A stretch of DNA of 10,578 bases from Monosiga brevicollis MX1 (Eukaryota > Opisthokonta > Choanoflagellata > Craspedida > Salpingoecidae). The DNA lies in the NCBI RefSeq assembly GCF_000002865.3, contig NW_001865056.1, positions 282,865-293,442 on the forward strand, given 5' to 3'. The notes under the pieces are model-generated. The model saw only the letters and a list, made by a program, of their open reading frames with translations, had not been told where the DNA came from and ran no database searches. Positions 1 through 6,385 of this stretch are shown piece by piece; the stretch's first letter is position 1; each line of letters begins with the position of its first letter. Made by a program: the position numbers and the translations under genes.

Positions 1-478
1 GGCCGACATCAATGTCAGTGACCTTGAAGAACTTGTCGACAATGCAGTGGGTAGTGGGTCGAGCATAGTGTCGTTCAAAGGCGCGCAAGAGGCCAGGGAC
101 CTTGTCGGCCACAATCTCGTGCAGCCGTGCTCGGTCGGTGTAGTTGAAGGCACTCTTGAAATCGAGGGAGAGCATGGTCCAGCCCGGGGTAGACTCACAG
201 GCTTGAAGCTCACCAAAGGCCATGCCAACCGCTGCTGAAATGCCGTCCTTGACTCCGACGGCCAGCTCTGGACTGGCCTGTAGCAAGTGGGCAATATGTG
301 GCTGCTGTTGCTCGAGCAGAGCGCGGTTGACAACCTTGTTGAAGATGGAATCCGTGCCCACGGGTCGAAACTTGCCATTGGCCTTCTCCAGGATAGTGTA
401 GTTGATGGAGCAAAGGGCATGTCGAATCGACTCGGGCACGGTGTTGTTGGCAATGTGGTGAACCAGAGATACAGCCAT
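1..478 (-). CDS. Reverse transcriptase-like protein, fragment open at the left edge
   Basis: An uninterrupted minus-strand frame runs from an ATG at 478 off the window edge (159 codons visible). In order it shows the N-terminal fingers pattern 'KANGKFRPVG' (residues 32-41), a following 'FNKVVNRALL' block, a 'GVKDGISAAV' block (75-84) and RT motif A 'LDFKSAFN' (105-112), whose Asp (codon at 161-163) would be the first catalytic metal ligand. After this comes the 'P-GLLRAFERHYARP' stretch usual behind motif A in non-LTR-type and related RTs. The YxDD motif would lie beyond the edge. An in-frame TGA lies about 35 codons upstream of the chosen ATG, so no long N-terminal region (zinc finger, endonuclease) is attached unless by splicing; a possible acceptor is the TTGCAG on the minus strand near 521-526. 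It is probably a 5'-truncated retroelement copy or a domesticated RT. Motif order is seen directly; the class is inferred. Confidence 0.68.
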   Translation of the reverse strand, partial: MAVSLVHHIANNTVPESIRHALCSINYTILEKANGKFRPVGTDSIFNKVVNRALLEQQQPHIAHLLQASPELAVGVKDGISAAVGMAFGELQACESTPGWTMLSLDFKSAFNYTDRARLHEIVADKVPGLLRAFERHYARPTTHCIVDKFFKVTDIDVG

Positions 479-540
479 TTCAAACACAAGACACCCAAAA
501 CGGCAGTCAAAAACATCACAACTGCAAGCCATCACAGCAC

Positions 541-614
541 AAACACAGAGAACATCACGGCACGCTCACATATAGACAAACACAGAGAACATCACGGCAC
601 GCTCACATATAGAC
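541..614. repeat. Perfect 37-bp tandem duplication
   Basis: Bases 541-577 and 578-614 are identical 37-mers, starting AAACACAGAGAAC and ending CACATATAGAC. The sequence just before the first copy (about 528-540) is a diverged partial match (CATCACAGCAC). The array lies 60-140 bp upstream of the start of the RT-like frame, so it could be part of the 5' end of that element or a local slippage duplication. Confidence 0.95.
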
Positions 615-1586
615 TAGGGGCTTACTAGACCGACCCATGGTGAGTGATGATGAGTAGGGGAAACACACTTCCCCTGTTATGATGGATGTACGCAAAAGCA
701 GCCGTCCAAATCCGTGGGGGCTCATCGTATCTGTCCCCAACACATTATTGCCAAGTCTGGCTGACCTTCTGATTACAGCTTCTTCTAGTCGCCACGGCCG
801 CCCCGATATGATCCAGCTCCTCGACTTGCTCGCTCGCTGATAGTGTTTTAATGCGTTGACATATTGTGACTTTTCATAGTATTTGACACATCCACGCACG
901 AGTGGTACTTTTCTGGTTAGTTCCAGGCATGCAGGTCGCCCACAATGTTGCCTTGAACTGCACGATGCCTCTAGTAGGCTCTCCTGCAAGTTTGCAAGCT
1001 TTGTGATGACCGCTGCCTCCATGTTCTTCCTGACGACTGCTGTTCACAGTAGCGCCGGCTTACTTATCATCAAGATGGAAGGGTCCCTCACCCATCTCCA
1101 ACAGTGAACCTGTCAGCCGAGTGCAGGGCTATAGACGCTGAAACACCAGTGATTCTCAGTCTCTCTGGCTCCTCGCTCAAACGACCAATCCCAGCAGCGC
1201 ATCTTCATGAATACCCGCTCTGTCTTGTCCCAGCGCTGTCATGAAACAAGATTCATATTGAGCAGCACCATTTCAACATGTGCCCACCAAGCTTAGACAG
1301 GATGTATCACTGACAGACAAGCCCTGCCGTCATGTCTTGCTTTTGAATTGTATTAGCAAGCAGCATGTTATGAAAAACGCCTTGTTGGTGCCATTTCATA
1401 CACCTTGGCTTTTTTTGGGGAGTACAGCTGCACCGAGATGTGGGTGAGGGGGCATGACGTTTCATTGCTGTTGTGTTTTCGGCTTGGTCCGTACTCTGTT
1501 CACGACACCATCGGCATTGTTTGCCAACAGCGCTGTTGAAAACGAAGTTGTGCTCTTTACTTCTGTAAAATGCATGCATGCATGAA

Positions 1587-1626
1587 CTTTTTTTCTTTTT
1601 TTTCTTTTTTCCTTTTCTTCACCAAT
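1587..1626 (+). promoter_or_regulatory. T-rich pyrimidine tract followed by CCAAT, upstream of the sulfotransferase
   Basis: Bases 1587-1620 are an unbroken 34-nt pyrimidine run, mostly T with scattered C, immediately followed by ACCAATTG (CCAAT at 1622-1626). It ends about 170 nt before the chosen start codon. It could be a core-promoter or initiation-region element, or the polypyrimidine tract of a 5'-UTR intron. The sequence alone does not separate these. Confidence 0.3.
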
Positions 1627-1653
1627 TGAGCTGGTCTCAAAGCGACCAGCTCA
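1627..1653. repeat. Perfect 10-bp inverted repeat (hairpin) in the sulfotransferase 5' region
   Basis: TGAGCTGGTC (1627-1636) and GACCAGCTCA (1644-1653) are exact reverse complements around a 7-nt loop, TCAAAGC. It lies 140-166 nt upstream of the chosen ATG, directly after the T-rich tract. If transcribed it would form a stable 5'-UTR stem; as DNA it could be a dyad binding site. The T run is upstream of it on the plus strand, so it is not a terminator-type hairpin. Confidence 0.85.
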
Positions 1654-1792
1654 GAACCCAGGCAGACACGCGTTGCCACCCTCCCCATCGAGTCTGGTTG
1701 CTTCCTTGGCTGACCGGTTGCGAGACCGCATTTGCGACGCTCGCCGAATGGAGCACACTGCATTGGCTGTGGCCGGCTCGTTTTGGAGTGAC

Positions 1793-3447
1793 ATGATGAA
1801 GTATCGAAGGCGACCACTAGGAGCTTTTGGGCTGATTTTCAGCTGCCTGGCACTCGGCTTGCCGATGCTAGTGCACGGTGGGCTAAGCGTACAGCACTGC
1901 CAGTTGTACCTTGAGACGGACTATCTGTTCTATAACAGGTGTGCCATGCCAGCGTGGTATTTCTTTCGTCGTCAGTTTTTTTTTTATTTTTTTTCCTCGT
2001 GTTTCACTATGCCCCATGCATCATCATAGAATCCCCAAGGCCGGCAGCACGACCCTCAAGACCCTTGGCAAGAAATTGGGGCGACAGTACCACTTTGATT
2101 TCAACAGCAGCCGAATCTACTGGTACGCGCCTATTTGCCTTGCCTCAAACGCGCATTTGACACTGTGCTCTTCAGATTGAAGTTATTTCCGTTTCGTTGC
2201 CCTTCAGGGATAGAGAGATCTTTTCCCTTGAGCGACAACAGAGTCATTGTTTGGATATGCAGCGCTATTATCTCAATCACAGCCGAGCGCTGTATGATCA
2301 ACACGTGAGGTTAGAGCGGCATTGCGTTGTTTGTATCGTGCAGCCTGCACACGAGGTCGACGTTGAATTGACTGACCAGATCGCTCCCAGGTTCTTCAAT
2401 TGTAGCCAGTTTGGACTATTACAACCAACTTACATCAACATGGTTCGCAATCCTGTTGATCGCATGGTGTCAACATATTACTTTGGCTCTCAAGGTATGT
2501 TGTTTATCGGCGAGAATCAAATTCCCTGTTTTCTGCGCACCAAAGTCTTGCAGTGCTTAAACATCGTCCCAAATTCACTGGGAGGGGCTCGACGGTGTGT
2601 CCAGGAAATTGTAGTTGTCGGGAGCGTGTTCAGGCTGTGATGGGACCAAAGCAAGCAAACTGGACCATCAATGAATGTATGGATGCTGGAGATGAATGCA
2701 ACTACCTGCGAGAACTGATGGATGCAAGCTCTTTCAATCTGGTGCGATCGCTTCTCCACCAATGCACAGAATCATGCATTTTTTTTTTCCAACCAATTGC
2801 ATCGAAGAGCGGGGGGCGGGGTCGCATTCCACCATATGTCTTCGACACAAGTGATTCTGCGCTTGCTTGTGGCGCGCAGGCGAATGATGAGTGTTCTCTG
2901 TTTTTCCCATTGCCGATTGCCTGTCATTTTGTGTGCCTGTGCCTGACGGATTCCGCACAAACGGCACCGACCTTGCCTCTCTCTGTCTGAATGGATGAGT
3001 GTCATGTCATTCCGTGCTGATTCTTTGCTGCTCCTATCTCGATAGATGACCACCTTTTTCTGTGGACACGGTCCCGAGTGCACCATGCAAACACCCCAAC
3101 AGGCTCTTGCACGAGCCAAGCAGCGGTTGGAGCGAGATTATGCACATGTGGCGGTGCTGGAGCGCATGCCAGAGAGCCTTGCCTTATTTGAACTGTTGAT
3201 GCCCCAGTTTTTCCGCAACGCTCGCTCGTTCCTGTCCGAACACAGGGAGTATCAGCAGTTGAATCATAATCAAGCCGTCGAGGCGGATCGGCGGCGGCCC
3301 ACTTCTGCGACAAGAGCTGCGATTGCTCGACTGGCTCGTTATGATATGGAGCTCTACGGCTTTGCAGTGTCTCTGCTCACAGAGCGCCTTCTCAGTTGTT
3401 CGCATCTGATGCGTGGTCTCACCATACCAGCACCATCGTCAACATGA
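1793..3447 (+). CDS. Heparan sulfate/uronyl 2-O-sulfotransferase-like type II membrane protein, six exons
   Basis: Exons: 1793-1938, 2030-2122, 2208-2309, 2391-2494, 2605-2741, 3046-3447. Phases agree, giving 327 aa. Residues 1-9 (MMKYRRRPL) are a basic cytosolic tail, followed by a hydrophobic anchor at about 10-28: Golgi type II topology. The family (HS2ST, UST, Drosophila Pipe) transfers sulfate from PAPS to the 2-O position of uronic acids in glycosaminoglycans. Visible hallmarks: 5'-phosphosulfate loop 'RIPKAGSTTLK' (49-59), 'YDQHV' with H112 aligning to the catalytic His of HS2ST, 3'-phosphate site 'INMVRNPVDRMVS' (129-141) followed by 'TYYF', Cys pair C173/C180, and 'FFCGHGPEC' with C200/C206, matching the two disulfides known for HS2ST. 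The last exon covers the C-terminal helical part. Length resembles the roughly 350-aa family. Uncertain points: ATG 1748 is in frame upstream (+15 aa); intron 4 could end at 2553 instead of 2604 (+17 aa). No motif is missing, so it is probably active; the acceptor substrate is unknown. Confidence 0.9.
2310..2390 (+). other. Intron 3 of the sulfotransferase, 81 nt, frame-neutral
   Basis: Splicing GAG|GTTAGA to CCCAG|GTTC makes 'YDQHVRFFNCSQFG' align without gaps to the HS2ST/UST pattern, which is the reason for calling this an intron. It is 27 codons long and contains no in-frame stop, so retention would insert 27 residues right after the catalytic-type His rather than truncate the protein. 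Confidence 0.75.
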
Positions 3448-3670
3448 GCTCAGTACTCTCCAGGATGCATGCACTGCCACGCACATACCAGCGAGCGCTG
3501 TGCGTATCGGCGCACAGTACAATCAACTTGTCTATTTATGGGTTGTCACGTGGAGCCGCCTCGTCTTGAAGTCTTTCTTGAGCTGTTTCGAAGTCACGGT
3601 GTCACTTTGAAAATCAATTCTCATACAACAACCGATTCTGATATACTGCCTGTTATACTTGATATGCTAA

Positions 3671-5761
3671 TCATTTGTGAACGACAAAAGCCTGGCCAGT
3701 ATCGCGAAATTGAAGGAAAGGACTGGTAAAAGGAAAGCCACTTGCGTAGCGAAACTCTGTTGAGCGCGAGCACTTGGTGTTGTTTGCGAGGCGAAAGGTG
3801 GTCGCATCACAGGTCAGTAGTAAGTTGATGGCTGCCATGTCACACGGCAAATGCCCACCGTGCGACCAAGGTTTGGGAGTCCAGACCCGTGATCGAAGGA
3901 TGTTGGTCAAGCGGGTCAGGAGCCGCTGCATGCTTTGCATTTGCCCCACGATGGAGCCAACGTTGAGGACTCTCAAGCCAGCAAGCGCCTTCCAGTCATC
4001 AAAGGTTGAACAATGTGAAATTTGTTCCAAGGTCCATCTGTTGTCAACGGCAAAAGAACACACGCGAGCCAGTGAGCTGCCAAGCGCAAAGAACGCACAC
4101 GAGCCAGTGTGCTGCCTGTATTCCGGGAGCACAAAAATTCTGCGTACGGATTTCGCTCAAATGGAAGTCGGTCCTCCCCAACCACGATGTCAAGATCAGA
4201 ACGGTCTTGGAGAAGGCGAAAAGGATTGCGCCGCAACCTGTTCATATGCAAATGAGGAGTCAAGAAGAATTAAAAAAATGAAAAGCGAACAAAGCAGATC
4301 GCATTGCCCGCCACGCTGGCCACGATCGTTAGTCATTCCCCAGAAGAGAGGTGTTTGTGCAAAGGACGTACCGAACGTCATGCAAATCGCAAATGAGTAC
4401 ATAGTCCACGAGATGAGACTGGATGTGGCGACGCATGTGCTCCTCAATGATCAGATAGCGAGCGTCGTTGACAACCATTGTTTTTAGCACAGGGTCCGTG
4501 GCCGGGTCAGTCAAGTTGTAATAAAAGAAGCTGCAGCAGCAGACATCATGCAGTAAGGCACTGTGACAGTGGGTTACACGAGATTGCCACGAGTATGCAA
4601 CAGAAGAAACAGAACGGCGGCAAGACAGAGGGGCAAACAAGCCAGGCGGATAGATGGGCAAACAGACCACGAACCGAATACGATCTGTCTCGAGTATCTA
4701 CACCGGTGGTTCAAGAAAAGGTCCTCGTGAGCGACTCGGGAGGCGAGAAAAGACGGTTCATTTTGTCCATTTTGAGTCCAGAATGTACGAACCTGAATGA
4801 TTTCTGGAGCAAGCCCATCATGCATCACATGCAGTTCCAGATCCAAGGAGCGCACGCTTTCATAAAAGCTGTAGTGGAGGGATGGTTCAAGAAGTTCAGA
4901 GCACACGAGGGGGGGGGGGGGGGGGTTTCTTCTCTCGAAGACAGGTAACGAGTGAATGCTTGCTGACCTGGCGAGTTTGACCACCGAGTTGATGTTCCAT
5001 CTGATATGGCGTTGTGGGTCAATAGTCGAGCCAAAGAGTCCAGTGATGACAACACCTTGCGGTCGCTGCAAGTCCACCGACAGCGCACACGTGCCACATC
5101 AGAAGCTATTTCATTTTGCGGCGGTCCGTCTCAAGTATTGCTGCATCAAGATCCCGTGCCCAACCTGAAGCTGACGAAGGGTGGCACTGAAGAAAGACCA
5201 TTTGGGTCGACAGCTCTGAACAAAGTCACGGGCAATGGCGGCCTGCAGGGAGAGTCCTTGCTCTGCTAGCCTGCGGTCGGGGAGGGTGCACGCTGGCCAC
5301 ACAGCGCGCAACGCCTCAAAATCACCCAGTTCAAACTCTGCCGATGAATGGGTGTAATTGTGTTCTGCACGCAAGATACGCAGCACGGTTGCTTCCTCCA
5401 GCTGAGTGGCAGGATAGTCGTTACCGGGGCCATCGAGCGCACGAGCATGTGGATGATTATTGACATGTCCCGTCCCCATGTCAGCCACAAACGCATCGTG
5501 CTCGCAGGAGCAGTGTCGGCAGGTAGATGCAGAAAACCCCTTACGTTGATCGTTGAATGAGATGCAAAAGGTACCGACGCATTCATCCTCTGGAAGGCAC
5601 TTGCAGTACCGTTCCTTGGTGACGGTGTGCCGCAGGCGTTCGCCATGTTGACACCATGGCTGTCCAAGCACCAAATTGGCGCGACCCGGCTGCTGGCTCA
5701 AAGTCGCCAGGCACACCACCAAGAAGAAGATGCTGCGAGCTGGTAAAGCTTGAAACCCCAT
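3671..5761 (-). CDS. Secreted glycosyltransferase-like protein with Cys-rich N-terminus, seven exons
   Basis: Exons, 5' to 3': 5761-5165, 5065-4968, 4868-4793, 4697-4675, 4530-4372, 4237-4148, 4037-3671. All phases close, giving 469 aa. Residues 1-28 form a signal peptide (core 'IFFLVVCLATL'). Residues 37-86 hold eight cysteines (37, 53, 55, 61, 66, 81, 84, 86) of a type I do not recognise. From about 203 onward the pattern resembles GT-A-fold nucleotide-sugar transferases: 'VVITGLFGSTIDPQR', 'LELHVMHDGLAPE', 'VNDARYLI', 'DYVLICDLHDVR' (D313/D316, probable metal-binding DxD-like site), 'RNPFRLLQ', 'VVGEDRLPFERNPW', 'VLNVGSIVG', 'CDMAAIN', and terminal 'FVVHK'. No family number is assigned with confidence. 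It converges on the sulfotransferase across 223 bp and diverges from CDC20. Intron 6 could instead start at 4132 (donor GTGCTC), adding five residues. The upstream GTG at 5791 is in frame but not a eukaryotic start. The role, sugar transfer in the secretory pathway, is inferred. Confidence 0.78.
4053..4116 (-). repeat. Imperfect 35-bp-period duplication inside intron 6
   Basis: Bases 4053-4081 and 4088-4116 match at 26 of 29 positions (plus-strand copies begin AAAGAAC and end GCTGCC). On the coding strand the duplication multiplies a TTCTTT-bearing pyrimidine stretch just before the CAACAG acceptor at 4038. It accounts for most of the intron's length. Confidence 0.85.
4909..4925 (+). repeat. 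G17 homopolymer, the C-rich pyrimidine tract of intron 2
   Basis: Seventeen consecutive G on the plus strand, read as C17 on the coding strand of the glycosyltransferase-like gene. It lies inside intron 2 (4869-4967), about 40 nt upstream of the CTACAG acceptor. Its length may vary through slippage or sequencing error, without effect on the reading frame. Confidence 0.9.
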
Positions 5762-6084
5762 GACTGATGGCCTTGGTGCTGCCAATACCACAGCTGCTCC
5801 TCGAACGCCTTCGAGGGCATGAAGTGTGCGACGCGAGCTGTGCGAGCGGAAGTCGCGAAAGTGAAACGGTCACACACAAGCGCGTCCGCCTTTTGATGCT
5901 GACAATCCTGGCAATCAGTGAATCTGACAATTCCTGCTGACAATGGCAATTAATTTTTGAATAGGAGTGAACGCTATAAATCACGATTTAATGAGTCAAA
6001 ATGTATTGGCGCGCTTGTTCAAGTTGCGTTGGTGACCTCGGCAACCAAGAAAAACGTTACAACATTCGCGATGCAAGCAGCCAC

Positions 6085-6167
<83 letters not shown>

Positions 6168-6385
6168 CACCAACACACAACACAGAGCCTGCAAAGGCGA
6201 GAAGGATTATTCGGGTTGTCCGCGGAGGTGGCATTTTCCTGCTTGAGCTTGACTCGCAAACCAACTATACCAACTTTACGGCTAACGCCCTTTTTCAACA
6301 GTGCTTGCACTTCTTTTTTAACCCGGATCAAACGATCTGTATCCCTTGTGTATCTCGTTTCGCCTTGCTTGCTTGTACCCGCACG
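5762..6385. promoter_or_regulatory. Divergent promoter region between the glycosyltransferase and CDC20 genes
   Basis: 624 bp separate two head-to-head start codons, so both promoters should lie here. Seen: TATAAA on the plus strand at 5975-5980, an ATTGGCGCGC stretch at 6005-6014 (inverted CCAAT joined to an E2F-like core), the (AC)n tract at 6086-6166, and short C/T-rich stretches closer to the CDC20 start. The plus frame stays open through the microsatellite into CDC20. The His-Thr run it would encode is repeat-derived and CDC20 homology begins only at 6386, so this is treated as non-coding. Transcription start sites cannot be read from the sequence. Confidence 0.6.
6086..6166. repeat. (AC)n dinucleotide microsatellite, 81 nt
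   Basis: An uninterrupted AC run of 40.5 units, followed by a degraded tail (ACACCAACACACAACAC) to about 6183. It is probably polymorphic. Alternating purine-pyrimidine CA/TG tracts of this length can adopt Z-DNA under negative supercoiling. It lies 220 bp from the CDC20 start and 325 bp from the glycosyltransferase start. Confidence 0.98.

Larger units (their letters stand above)
479..1792. other. Intergenic stretch with no supported gene
   Basis: About 1.3 kb between the RT-like ORF (minus) and the sulfotransferase (plus), so it should contain the promoter of the latter. The longest frame (139 codons, minus, 603-1022) has no recognisable domain or low-complexity signature and no homology I can name. 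Visible items are the 37-bp duplication (541-614), a 7-bp hairpin AGGGGAA/TTCCCCT at 656-675, an alternating GCATGCATGCATG tract around 1571-1583, a pyrimidine tract at 1587-1620 and a 10-bp hairpin at 1627-1653. I found no tRNA-like cloverleaf. Confidence 0.7.

Noticed and set aside
656-675. 7-bp hairpin AGGGGAA/TTCCCCT
   Set aside because: It is short, has no T-run or partner feature, and is expected by chance at this length.
603-1022. 139-codon minus-strand open frame
   Set aside because: No recognisable domain, signal or repeat, and no splice-compatible link to the RT-like frame that improves it. A frame of this length is expected by chance in about 1.3 kb of GC-balanced DNA.
1587-1653. 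Hairpin plus T-run as a transcription terminator
   Set aside because: On the plus strand the T-run precedes the stem, and on the minus strand the stem is followed by A. Neither has terminator geometry.
2742-3045. Coding potential inside the 304-nt intron 5 of the sulfotransferase
   Set aside because: The open frame there carries no family pattern. Splicing 2741 to 3046 joins 'RELMDASSFNL' to 'MTTFFCGH' in phase, as the family requires.
3973-4263. 96-codon minus frame continuing past 'RNPYAEFL'
   Set aside because: Homology stops near 4148 and resumes in another phase at 4037, so the continuation is intron 6, built from the 35-bp duplication.
4329-4670. Single 113-codon minus frame as a stand-alone gene
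   Set aside because: Only 4372-4530 of it matches the glycosyltransferase pattern; the remainder is intron 4 and intron 5 sequence.
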